Assembly (NCBI GenBank): GCA_937975235.1 | Contig: CALJUZ010000109.1 | Span: 1-5,822 of the forward strand | Origin: CALJUZ01 sp003387805 | Lineage (GTDB): Bacteria; Bacillota; Limnochordia; Limnochordales; ZCTH02-B6 | DNA length: 5,822 bases | Direction: 5' to 3' | Shown here: positions 1 to 5,690 of the stretch, one piece after another | Numbering within the stretch: the first letter of the stretch is position 1 | Layout: every line of letters begins with the position of its first letter | The notes under the pieces: model-generated | What the model was told of the DNA's origin: nothing | Database searches by the model: none | Seen by the model: only the letters and a program-made list of their open reading frames with translations | Program-made: the position numbers and the translations under genes

Positions 1-57
1 CTGTCAATAGGAATCCCACGGACTGGAATTTACACCACTATCTGGGACTCTAACCGA

Positions 58-143
58 CGAGCTGTCGGCGGCGAGATGTCGCGCGGCGTCACGTAGGCAA
101 CGAGCTGTCGGCGACGGAGTGTCTCGCGGCGTCGCGTAGGAAA
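58..143. repeat. 43-bp imperfect tandem duplication
   Basis: Two adjacent copies, 58-100 and 101-143, match at 36 of 43 positions by my hand alignment. Both begin CGAGCTGTCGGCG and share CGCGGCGTC and CGTAGG near their ends. The differences cluster in the middle (71, 74-76, 81) with two more at 91 and 98. The second copy runs directly into the left arm of the inverted repeat at 142. I see no open frame or promoter that would explain conservation, so this is either an old local duplication or part of a dispersed intergenic repeat. Confidence 0.8.
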
Positions 144-187
144 AGTGGTCAAGTGGATCCATTGCCCCAGGTCCATTTGACCACTTT
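142..187. terminator. Large inverted repeat, probable bidirectional terminator
   Basis: The arms 142-159 and 170-187 pair over 18 positions (16 Watson-Crick, plus G.T at 153/176 and 158/171) around a 10-base loop. The outer 11 pairs, AAAGTGGTCAA with TTGACCACTTT, are perfect. The stem ends in TTT followed by CGTTCT on the plus strand and in TTTTCC on the minus strand, so it could end transcription in either direction, although neither T tract is strong. Its place between an unseen left neighbour and the liv operon fits a boundary terminator. The end of a small inverted-repeat element is an alternative. Confidence 0.5.
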
Positions 188-284
188 CGTTCTATGTGCA
201 CTGCGGCGCTGCGCATGGCGGAAGGTCCCGTTGTTGCGCGTTTTCGGAGGCGTAGCCTGTGCCGGCTCCGGCTGCGGTGCGTCG

Positions 285-297
285 TTTCGGACCGAAA
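285..297. promoter_or_regulatory. Operator-like dyad TTTCGG-A-CCGAAA
   Basis: This is a perfect 6-bp inverted repeat with a one-base centre in the leader of the operon. A related perfect palindrome, TTCGGCCGAA, lies ahead of the binding-protein gene at 4264-4273. A shared regulator site is possible, but short TTCGG strings are common in this GC-rich DNA and no promoter elements anchor the site. The regulatory reading is inference. Confidence 0.25.
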
Positions 298-365
298 ATA
301 TCCCTTCGCGCGATAGGGTCCAGTTGACCTGATCTCATACGGAACGGATTCGTCATTACCCCTAT

Positions 366-431
366 CCGGCGGGTGGCGCGACCCCGTCCGGCGGGTGGCG
401 CGACCCCGTCCAGCGGGTGCCGCGACCCCCG
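366..431. repeat. 22-bp tandem repeat, three copies
   Basis: The copies are 366-387, 388-409 and 410-431. The first two are identical, and the third differs at three positions in the portion I compared (412, 420 and near its end). A 7-base remnant follows at 433-439. Each unit carries GCGGGTG followed by CGCGACCCC, so GGGT and ACCC within one unit could pair weakly. Two identical copies suggest a recent duplication. The array lies about 170 bases upstream of livH and may be transcribed as leader RNA. I see no coding role. Confidence 0.85.
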
Positions 432-514
432 ACCGGCGGACGCCCGAAATGCGGCTTTCCGACTGCGTGCGCTTTTTCTCATCGGCCACGAGTGACGACA
501 AAGACAGATTAGCA

Positions 515-526
515 GGAAATATTTCC
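515..526. promoter_or_regulatory. AT-rich 12-bp palindrome GGAAATATTTCC
   Basis: This is a perfect self-complementary 12-mer in the least GC-rich part of the leader, with its right edge 75 bases before the livH start codon. Position and symmetry suit a dimeric repressor site overlapping a promoter, but I cannot find a convincing -35/-10 pair around it. The call is positional only. Confidence 0.25.
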
Positions 527-547
527 GTTGCGTCGAATGCCTCTCGC

Positions 548-571
548 ATCCTGTGCCAAATCCTGTGCAAG
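548..571. repeat. 12-bp tandem duplication beside the livH start
   Basis: ATCCTGTGC begins both halves, 548-559 and 560-571, with the last three bases differing (CAA against AAG). The duplication ends inside an AGGTGA-like motif (570-575), which would serve as a ribosome binding site only for a start further upstream than the GTG I prefer for livH. Confidence 0.6.
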
Positions 572-601
572 GTGAATCTTTACAGTGGATTGGGGAAACC
601 C

Positions 602-1516
602 GTGGAATTCATCGCAGAATTAGCCGCACCGATCTTGCTTGGGCTCTTGCACGGAAGTTTGTTCACGCTGATGGGCATCGGGCTGACGATGACGTTTTCG
701 GTCACCCGCATGATCAACTTCGCCCACGCGGAACTGGTCACCCTCGGCGCTTACGCCACCGTCGTCACGGTCAACATGTACGGCTGGGGCATCGGGCCGG
801 CCATTGCGGCGGCCATGGTCCTTTCGCTGGTGATGGCGGTGGTCATTGACGAGGCCATCTACAAGCCGCTGACGGCCAAGCGGGCGCCGGATTTGTACAT
901 GATGGTGGCGTCCATCGGCGTCAGCATGGTGCTGCGGCACCTCATCTACATCTTCGCCGACCTGAACGGCTTGCTGAACGTCAAAGCCCGGGTGCTTCTG
1001 CAGCCGGTCATGTTCATCGGCTACGGCACCGTCACCAACGTGCACACGTACGCGGTGCCGGGGGCGCTGCTCATCGCCGCCGGGCTGCACGTGTTCCTGA
1101 CCCGGACGCTGACGGGGAAGCTGATGCGGGCGGTGTCGGACAACGTCATGCTGGCCCAGGCGTCGGCGGTGCCGGTGATGAACATCCGCCGGCTGGCGTG
1201 GGCCGCGGCGGGCGCCATGGCGGGGCTGGCCGGCGCCGTATGGGCGGTGTACTCGCCGGTGACGCCCAACGTGGGCTGGGGGCTTCTGCCGCGCATGTTC
1301 GCATCCTCCATCATCGGCGGGCTGACCAGCTTCTCCGGCACGTTCCTAGGCGCGTACATCGTCGGTTTTGCGGAAAACCTGGGCATCTTTCTCGCCAACT
1401 ACTTCTTCGGCACGCCGCTTGAGTACCGGGGCATCATCACCTTTGTCATCGTGGCGGTCATGCTGCTTTGGCGGCCGGCGGGTGTGTTGGCGCGGCGAGG
1501 GGGCAACGGTCGGTGA
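602..1516 (+). CDS. livH: LivH-type branched-chain amino acid ABC permease
   Basis: Inner-membrane permease that forms half of the importer channel. The 304-residue product matches the usual LivH length. Visible family landmarks are the first membrane helix (about residues 11-31), the block INFAHAELVTLGAY (38-51), the cytoplasmic coupling loop RAVSDNVMLAQASAV (176-190) that would contact an ATPase, GGLTSFSGTFLGAY nearer the C-terminus, and a terminal WRPAGVLA. Two usually invariant glycines are alanine: NFAHAE for NFAHGE, and ASAV where SGI is usual. The frame is open back to 395 and has an ATG at 449, but those extra residues look nothing like LivH. I chose GTG 602 because translation from it opens with V/M-EF just before helix 1, as in homologues, with a weak GGGGA (592-596) ahead. 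TTG 590 is an alternative. The stop overlaps the livM start. Confidence 0.93.
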   Translation: MEFIAELAAPILLGLLHGSLFTLMGIGLTMTFSVTRMINFAHAELVTLGAYATVVTVNMYGWGIGPAIAAAMVLSLVMAVVIDEAIYKPLTAKRAPDLYMMVASIGVSMVLRHLIYIFADLNGLLNVKARVLLQPVMFIGYGTVTNVHTYAVPGALLIAAGLHVFLTRTLTGKLMRAVSDNVMLAQASAVPVMNIRRLAWAAAGAMAGLAGAVWAVYSPVTPNVGWGLLPRMFASSIIGGLTSFSGTFLGAYIVGFAENLGIFLANYFFGTPLEYRGIITFVIVAVMLLWRPAGVLARRGGNGR

Positions 1517-2580
1517 GTACCATCAACTTGTGGCCGCTCATTATTTCGTTTCTGGTCTTCTACGGCATCTATTTCATCTTGTCGCTGAGCCTTAATTTGG
1601 AGTACGGCTATGCCGGGCTGCCGAATTTCGGCAAAGTCTTCTTCTATTCGGTGGGCGCGTACACGGCGGGCTCGCTGACCGCCAACGTGCTGCGCTGGGC
1701 GTCGCACGGGCCCATGGCGGCGGCGCTGGGCCTGCAGCCGGTGGTGGACATTTGCACGGGCCCGGCCGCCGTGGCGCGGGAGCGGCTGGCCGCGGAAAAC
1801 CCCGGCCTCATGGCCGCAATTTTTGTCGGCGCGCTGCTGCTGGCGGCGGTGCTGGGCGGCGCGGCCGGCTACTTCCTCTCGTACCCGGCGCTGCGGGTGC
1901 GGGAAGTGTACCTGGCCATGGTGCTGCTCATCGTGGCGGAAATCAGCCGCAGCTACGTGCGGGCCAACGACGCCATCGCCTGCGGCGCCCACGGCCTGGT
2001 GGGCATTCCCAACCCGCTGCTTTGGATTGACAATCCGACGGTGCGCGGGCTGTCGTATGCGGGCATCGTCCTGGCTATCGCCGGGTTCATGTACTTCATC
2101 GCCCAGCGGCTGGTGGATTCGCCCTTCGGCCGGGTGCTGAAGGCGGTGCGCGACGACGAGCTGGCGGCCCGGGTTCTGGGCAAGCGGGTGGCGGCCGTCA
2201 AGGGCCAGGTCATGGCCATCGGCTCGGCCATGGCCGCGGTGGCGGGCGCGTTGTACGCCTTCCACGTGCAGTTCGTCGGCGCCGAGGACTTCATTCCGGT
2301 CATTACGTTCAACGTGCTGGCCATGGTCATTTTGGGCGGCGCGGCCAACCACAAAGGCGTCGCGCTGGACGCGCTCGTCATGACGATAGTGGAACGTTTC
2401 AGCCGCACGTCGTTTTTGGCGCTGTTCGGCATCTCGCCGCCTTTCGACATCAACTTTCTGCGCTACGTCATCATCGGCGCGCTACTGGTGATTTTGATCA
2501 TGTTCCGGCCTCAGGGGCTGCTGCCCGAGCGGCCCGTCCGCACGCCGGCGCTGGAGGTGTTCCGCCGTGGCTCTGCTTGA
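1513..2580 (+). CDS. livM: LivM-type branched-chain amino acid ABC permease
   Basis: Second channel subunit, pairing with LivH in the cytoplasmic membrane. The 355 residues fall within the family range (E. coli LivM is longer). Landmarks are SLNLEYGYAGLPNFGKVFF (26-44) leading into GAYTAG, GAHGLVGIPNP (158-168), and the coupling loop SPFGRVLKAVRDDELAARVLG (203-223, read in two parts as SPFGRVLKAVRDDE and LAARVLG). It ends with the typical FRPQGLLPE motif. The PNFGKV version of the first motif differs from the common bacterial QLSLGHAAF form. A loop of about 38 residues (61-98) containing Cys81 separates the first helices. The GTG start shares GTGA with the livH stop (4-nt overlap), behind GAGGGGG at 1497-1503, which points to translational coupling. 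The 3' end overlaps livG by 14 nt. Confidence 0.94.
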   Translation: MSTINLWPLIISFLVFYGIYFILSLSLNLEYGYAGLPNFGKVFFYSVGAYTAGSLTANVLRWASHGPMAAALGLQPVVDICTGPAAVARERLAAENPGLMAAIFVGALLLAAVLGGAAGYFLSYPALRVREVYLAMVLLIVAEISRSYVRANDAIACGAHGLVGIPNPLLWIDNPTVRGLSYAGIVLAIAGFMYFIAQRLVDSPFGRVLKAVRDDELAARVLGKRVAAVKGQVMAIGSAMAAVAGALYAFHVQFVGAEDFIPVITFNVLAMVILGGAANHKGVALDALVMTIVERFSRTSFLALFGISPPFDINFLRYVIIGALLVILIMFRPQGLLPERPVRTPALEVFRRGSA

Positions 2581-3364
2581 GGTGCGGGGGCTGCACAAAG
2601 ATTTCGGCGGCGCCACCGCCGTGGCCGGCGTGGACCTGGAGCTTCAGGCCGGCGAGTTCGTGGGCCTCATCGGCCCCAACGGCAGCGGCAAGTCGACGCT
2701 GTTCAACCTTATCTCCGGCGTGCTGAAGCCTACCCGGGGCGAGGTGCATTTCGACGGGCGGCGCATCGACGGGCTGTCGCCCGACCGCATTTTCCACCTG
2801 GGGCTCGTGCGCAATTTCCAGGTGCCGCGCCTATTCCGCAACATGACGACGCTGGAAAATGCGCTGCTGCCGCCCGAGGGCCAGCTGGGCGAGCACCCGT
2901 GGCACGCGCTGTTTCCGAAGCGGTGGCGCCAGCAGGAGCTGGAGCTGGCCCGCAAAGCGCAAAGCGTGCTGCAGACGTTTCATCTGGAGCACGCCGCGCT
3001 GCAGGGCACGGGCGAACTGTCGGGCGGGCAGATGAAGCTGCTGGAGGCGGCCCGGGCGCTGATGGGCCAGGCCAAGCTGCTGCTCTTCGACGAGCCGGCC
3101 GCGGGCGTGGCGCCGGCGTTGGCCCACAGCGTGTTCGACCATCTGCGGCGCATGCAGCAGGAGGCCGGCATGACGCTGTTCGTCATCGAACACCGCCTGG
3201 ACGTGCTGTTCGAGTACGTGGACTACGTCATCGTCATGGACCGGGGCCGGGTCATCGCCCGGGGCCGGCCCGCGGAAGTGGCCAAAGACCCCCGGGTCAT
3301 CGAGGCGTATTTCGGCATGGCCGAGGATGCCGGCGCCGCGGCGGGCGGCGGGGGCGTGGGCTGA
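2567..3364 (+). CDS. livG: LivG-type ABC transporter ATPase
   Basis: One of the two cytoplasmic nucleotide-binding subunits that hydrolyse ATP to drive import. The 265-residue protein has a complete ABC domain: Walker A GPNGSGKST (36-44), Q-loop RNFQVPRLF with Gln85, signature LSGGQMKLLEAARAL (151-165), Walker B LLLFDEP (171-177, Glu176 catalytic) and switch His209. RNFQVPRLF and the long helical insert after it are LivG hallmarks. The D-loop region reads AAGVAP where the family usually has Asn before the last Pro. The C-terminus is a low-complexity Ala/Gly tail (about 251-265). The GTG start lies inside the end of livM with GGAGGT at 2553-2558 and 8 nt spacing, an excellent fit. The TGA stop is the first codon of the 21-bp array that follows. 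Confidence 0.95.
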   Translation: MALLEVRGLHKDFGGATAVAGVDLELQAGEFVGLIGPNGSGKSTLFNLISGVLKPTRGEVHFDGRRIDGLSPDRIFHLGLVRNFQVPRLFRNMTTLENALLPPEGQLGEHPWHALFPKRWRQQELELARKAQSVLQTFHLEHAALQGTGELSGGQMKLLEAARALMGQAKLLLFDEPAAGVAPALAHSVFDHLRRMQQEAGMTLFVIEHRLDVLFEYVDYVIVMDRGRVIARGRPAEVAKDPRVIEAYFGMAEDAGAAAGGGGVG

Positions 3365-3439
3365 GCCGCAGACGGCCCGGGGCGAGCCGCGGACGGCCCG
3401 GGGCGAGCCGCGGACGGCCCGGGCTCAGCCGCAGACGGG
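3362..3439. repeat. 21-bp tandem array covering the livG stop codon
   Basis: There are about 3.7 copies with starts at 3362, 3383, 3404 and 3425. The shared core is AGCCGC(A/G)GACGGCCCGGG. Copies 2 and 3 are identical except for the last base, and copy 4 breaks down after GACGG. The unit starts TGA, CGA, CGA and TCA in successive copies, so the livG stop is the divergent first codon of unit 1. The period is 7 codons and the livG frame stays open through all copies, encoding AADGPGR repeats if read past the stop. The strong GC complementarity could slow ribosomes or stabilise the messenger between livG and livF. Confidence 0.88.
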
Positions 3440-3454
3440 CGCTCCGAGGCGCCC
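3437..3454 (+). other. GC hairpin ahead of livF
   Basis: GGGCGC (3437-3442) pairs perfectly with GCGCCC (3449-3454) around TCCGAG. A T.G pair can close a CCGA tetraloop. No T tract follows, so it is not an intrinsic terminator. It ends 14 nt before the livF ribosome binding site and could affect livF translation or messenger decay. That role is inference. Confidence 0.4.
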
Positions 3455-3480
3455 CGGAGGCTTAGAGAGAGGTGCAAAGG

Positions 3481-4242
3481 ATGGCGGCCGTGCAGACGGC
3501 GCCGATGGCAGGCGCAGCAGCAGCCGGCGCGCAGGCGCTGGTGGTCGAAAACTTGGTGGCCGGTTACGGCAAGGTGGAAATCGTCCACGGCGTGTCGATG
3601 ACCGCCCGGCAGGGCCAGGTGGCCGTGGTGCTGGGCCCCAACGGCAGCGGCAAAAGCACGTTCGTGAAAGCCGTGTACGGCCTGGCGACGCAGTTTGCCG
3701 GCGCCGTGAAGCATTTCGGCGAAAACATCATGGGCGCCCCGCCGGAAGCGCTGGCGGCCCGGGGCATCGGCTACGTGCCGCAGCGGGAAAACGTGTTCAC
3801 GACGCTGACGGTGCAGGAAAACCTGGACGTGGGCCTGGCGTCCGTGAAAGGGCGGACCGAGAAGCGCGAGCGGCTGGAGTGGGTGTACGAGCTGTTCCCG
3901 CTGCTGAGAGAGCGGCGGCGCCAGCAGGCGGGCACCCTCTCGGGCGGCGAGCGGCAAATGCTGGCCATGGCCCGGGCCATTCTGACGAAGCCGTCGGTGC
4001 TCCTTCTCGACGAGCCCACGGCGGCACTGGCCCACAAAACGACCAGCCACCTCTTTGACATCGTCCGCGCCATCGCCGACACCGGCGTGGCCGTCGTACT
4101 GGTTGAGCAAAACGCCCGCCAGGCGCTGCGCATCAGCGACCGCGCCTACGTGCTCATCAACGGCCAGGTGGCCTTCGAAGGCACGGGCGACGAAATCGAG
4201 GGCAACGAGGAGGTGGTGCGGCAAGTCCTAGGCGACGCCTAA
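3481..4242 (+). CDS. livF: LivF-type ABC transporter ATPase
   Basis: Second nucleotide-binding subunit, expected to pair with LivG under the LivH-LivM channel. The 253 residues show Walker A GPNGSGKST (52-60), Q-loop GYVPQRENVF (97-106), signature LSGGERQMLAMARAI (153-167), Walker B LLLDEP (174-179, Glu178) and VLVEQNA (206-212). Gln210 in that last motif stands where most ABC ATPases have the switch histidine, which is normal for LivF. The Ala-rich stretch at residues 7-19 extends the N-terminus beyond the usual LivF start. ATG 3481 has GAGGTG at 3469-3474 six nt upstream. GTG 3472 and ATG 3505 are in frame but poorly served. Unlike livH-livM-livG, this gene is not overlapped; it lies 116 nt after livG. 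Confidence 0.94.
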   Translation: MAAVQTAPMAGAAAAGAQALVVENLVAGYGKVEIVHGVSMTARQGQVAVVLGPNGSGKSTFVKAVYGLATQFAGAVKHFGENIMGAPPEALAARGIGYVPQRENVFTTLTVQENLDVGLASVKGRTEKRERLEWVYELFPLLRERRRQQAGTLSGGERQMLAMARAILTKPSVLLLDEPTAALAHKTTSHLFDIVRAIADTGVAVVLVEQNARQALRISDRAYVLINGQVAFEGTGDEIEGNEEVVRQVLGDA

Positions 4243-4263
4243 ACCATTTGGCTAAAATGGCTA

Positions 4264-4273
4264 TTCGGCCGAA
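4264..4273. promoter_or_regulatory. Palindrome TTCGGCCGAA upstream of the binding-protein gene
   Basis: This is a perfect 10-bp palindrome 139 bases before the start codon. Its half-sites match those of the dyad at 285-297 in the livH leader, where one extra base separates them. A common regulator is conceivable, but the spacing difference would matter to most dimeric proteins. Confidence 0.22.
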
Positions 4274-4339
4274 CGAACCGGCCTCTCGGGCGTTTTGCGC
4301 ACTCAAGCCGACAGCGAACACCTGTCGCAAGCTATCGTC

Positions 4340-4372
4340 TGCACATTGGGTGCACATTGGGTGCACATTGGG
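4340..4372. repeat. Three perfect 11-bp tandem repeats (TGCACATTGGG)
   Basis: TGCACATTGGG occurs at 4340-4350, 4351-4361 and 4362-4372 with no mismatch, ending 39 bases before the binding-protein start codon. The period is close to one helical turn, so three proteins could bind on one face of the DNA. Each junction also forms a TGCAC-ATTGG-GTGCA dyad (4340-4354, 4351-4365). The array is less GC-rich than its surroundings. It may be an operator, part of a leader RNA or a recent slippage product. Confidence 0.9.
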
Positions 4373-4411
4373 GGAAAGCGTTTCACACTCCGCACGAAGG
4401 AGGTCGTAGTC

Positions 4412-5632
4412 ATGCGTGTACATTCCCGCGTGTCGTTTTGGACCGTCGTTGTGATGCTGGTGCTGACGGTGTCCATGGTGGCCTCGGCCCAGACCCGCAT
4501 TCCCATCGGGGTGCTGGTGCCCTTCACCGGCGCCGGCGCGGCGGAAGGCCCGTTCCTGCGCAACACGGTGGAGCTGGCCTTCGAGGAAATTCACGAAATG
4601 CTGGCCGCCGGCGGTTCGGACATCCGCTTCCAGCTGGTGGTGGAGGACACGGCCACGACGCCCGAGGGCGCTTTGGCGGCCATTGAGTCTTTGGCCGCGG
4701 CCGGCGTGCAGGTCGTCATCGGCCCGTATTCGTCCGCCGCTTCGTCGGGCGTGCGGGGCTTCGCCGACGCCAACAAGATTCTCGTCATCAGCCCGTCGGC
4801 CACGAGCCCGGCCCTGGCCATCCCCAACGACTACCTGTTCCGTCTCATCGTCCCGGACACACTGCAGGGCGCCGCTGTGTCCGCACTGATTAACCGCGAG
4901 GGATATAACCGGGTGGTCGTCTTCCACCGGGGTGACTCCTACGGTGCGGGCATGGCCAACGCGTTCAAGGCCGTGTTTGAGGAGCAGTACGGCGGCACGG
5001 CGTTCCTGTTGCCCTACGATCCGGACCTGCCGGACTTCGCCGCCGAGGTGCAGAACCTGGCGCAGACGGTGCGCCGTCTGGGCATCAACAACACCGCGGT
5101 GCTGCTGGTGGGCTTCCAGCCCGACGGCCTGAACATTTTGGGTCACGCCCGCCTCGACCCGACGCTGACCCGGGTCAAGTGGTACGGCAGCAAGGACGCG
5201 TTCTCGCCGGTGATGTACCCGCCGCACGCGCCCGAGGAGATCAGCGCGTTCATGGCGTCCGTGAACATGACCGGCGCGTTCCCGACGCCGCCGCAAAGCC
5301 CGATGCGGGCCATCTTCGAGGCCAAGTACCGCGAGCGCTACGGCGAGACGCCGAGCCCGTGGGCGCTGTACATGTATGACGCGGCCTGGATCGCGGCGCT
5401 GTCGGTGCTGTCCGCCGGCGAGTACAACGGCGAGGCGCTGCGTGAGGTGGCCCGGGTCATCGCCGCTCGCTACATCGGCGCCAGCGGCCACAAGATGCTG
5501 GACGAGAACGACGACGCCGCCATCGGCGACTACGAAATCATGCAGGCCCAGGCCGTGGACGGCACGTATGCGCCGGTCGTCATCGGCATGTGGAGCAGCG
5601 GCACGGGCGAGCTGACGCTGTACAACGACTGA
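4412..5632 (+). CDS. livJ: LivJ/LivK-type amino acid solute-binding protein
   Basis: Secreted receptor that captures the substrate and delivers it to LivH-LivM. The 406 residues comprise a Sec signal peptide (basic MRVHSR, hydrophobic 9-23, A-S-A cleavage site at 24-26) and a two-lobe Peripla_BP_6 fold beginning RIPIGVLVPFTG. Ligand-site blocks are visible: IGPYSSAASSGV (103-114), ISPSATSPAL (126-135), FRLIVPDTLQG (143-153), GDSYGAG (174-180) and VGFQPDG (233-239). Matching to E. coli LivJ by motif, Ser108, Thr131 and Tyr177 would hold the amino acid backbone, and Asp238 takes the place of the Glu that binds the ammonium. There is no lipobox and no cysteine anywhere, so the LivJ disulfide is absent. 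ATG 4412 has AAGGAGGT (4397-4404) 7 nt upstream, and the frame open from 4295 gives no sensible longer start. The ligand is not certain: neutral amino acids, amides or aromatic acids are all known for this family. Confidence 0.92.
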   Translation: MRVHSRVSFWTVVVMLVLTVSMVASAQTRIPIGVLVPFTGAGAAEGPFLRNTVELAFEEIHEMLAAGGSDIRFQLVVEDTATTPEGALAAIESLAAAGVQVVIGPYSSAASSGVRGFADANKILVISPSATSPALAIPNDYLFRLIVPDTLQGAAVSALINREGYNRVVVFHRGDSYGAGMANAFKAVFEEQYGGTAFLLPYDPDLPDFAAEVQNLAQTVRRLGINNTAVLLVGFQPDGLNILGHARLDPTLTRVKWYGSKDAFSPVMYPPHAPEEISAFMASVNMTGAFPTPPQSPMRAIFEAKYRERYGETPSPWALYMYDAAWIAALSVLSAGEYNGEALREVARVIAARYIGASGHKMLDENDDAAIGDYEIMQAQAVDGTYAPVVIGMWSSGTGELTLYND

Positions 5633-5690
5633 GCGCCCGGGCCCGGCGGGCAGCGCCACACGCTCCGGAGGCCCGGCGAGGCAAACCACG

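Larger units (their letters stand above)
1..601. other. Non-coding region upstream of the liv operon
   Basis: I find no credible gene in these 601 bases. Open frames exist on both strands, but they run straight through tandem repeats and a large inverted repeat, lack ribosome binding sites and resemble no family I know. The first ~57 bases and about 480-600 are visibly less GC-rich than the genes that follow. In order the region holds a 43-bp duplication (58-143), an 18-bp-stem inverted repeat (142-187), a dyad (285-297), a 22-bp triplication (366-431), a 12-bp palindrome (515-526) and a 12-bp duplication (548-571). The livH promoter must lie here if the operon starts with livH. A TTGACC at 324-329 resembles a -35 box, but no good -10 box sits 16-18 bases downstream, so I do not call a promoter. 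Confidence 0.7.
4243..4411. promoter_or_regulatory. livF to binding-protein gap with palindrome and iterons
   Basis: This is the longest internal gap of the cluster. After the livF stop come a small stem CCATTT/AAATGG (4244-4260, 5-base loop), the perfect palindrome TTCGGCCGAA (4264-4273), an overlapping GGCCG/CGGCC dyad (4267-4283), three 11-bp repeats (4340-4372) and the ribosome binding site AAGGAGGT (4397-4404). CCGACA (4308-4313) and TATCGT (4333-4338) each match four of six promoter consensus bases, but at 19 bp spacing. A secondary promoter for the binding protein is therefore possible but unproven. The small stem after livF has no T run and is more likely a decay barrier than a terminator. 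Confidence 0.4.

Noticed and set aside
194..316. Small plus-strand open frame, 40 codons, in the leader.
   Set aside because: It has no ribosome binding site, Arg-rich composition typical of random GC-rich DNA, and no family resemblance.
324..352. Sigma-70 type promoter with TTGACC as the -35 box.
   Set aside because: No sequence close to TATAAT lies at the right distance. The best candidates at 347-359 are poor.
366..431. T-box-like string: GGGTGG followed by ACC in an amino acid transporter leader.
   Set aside because: The T-box core needs GGGTGGNACCGCG. Here the order is GGGTGG-CGCG-ACC, it is repeated three times, and I see no specifier stem or terminator after it.
4..570. Minus-strand open frame of 188 codons in the leader.
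   Set aside because: It spans the 22-bp array, the inverted repeat and the 43-bp duplication, has no recognisable domain, and ends near the window edge without context.
395..601. N-terminal extension of livH to an upstream start, such as ATG 449.
   Set aside because: The extra residues resemble no LivH, pass through the repeat array and the less GC-rich leader, and have no ribosome binding site before ATG 449.
3362..3439. CRISPR-like or selfish-element reading of the 21-bp array.
   Set aside because: The units are directly adjacent with no spacers, and only about four copies exist.
3327..4058. Out-of-frame plus-strand reading across the 21-bp array and livF.
   Set aside because: It overlaps livF, whose motifs are complete in another frame. 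The product is low-complexity Arg/Gly/Ala sequence.
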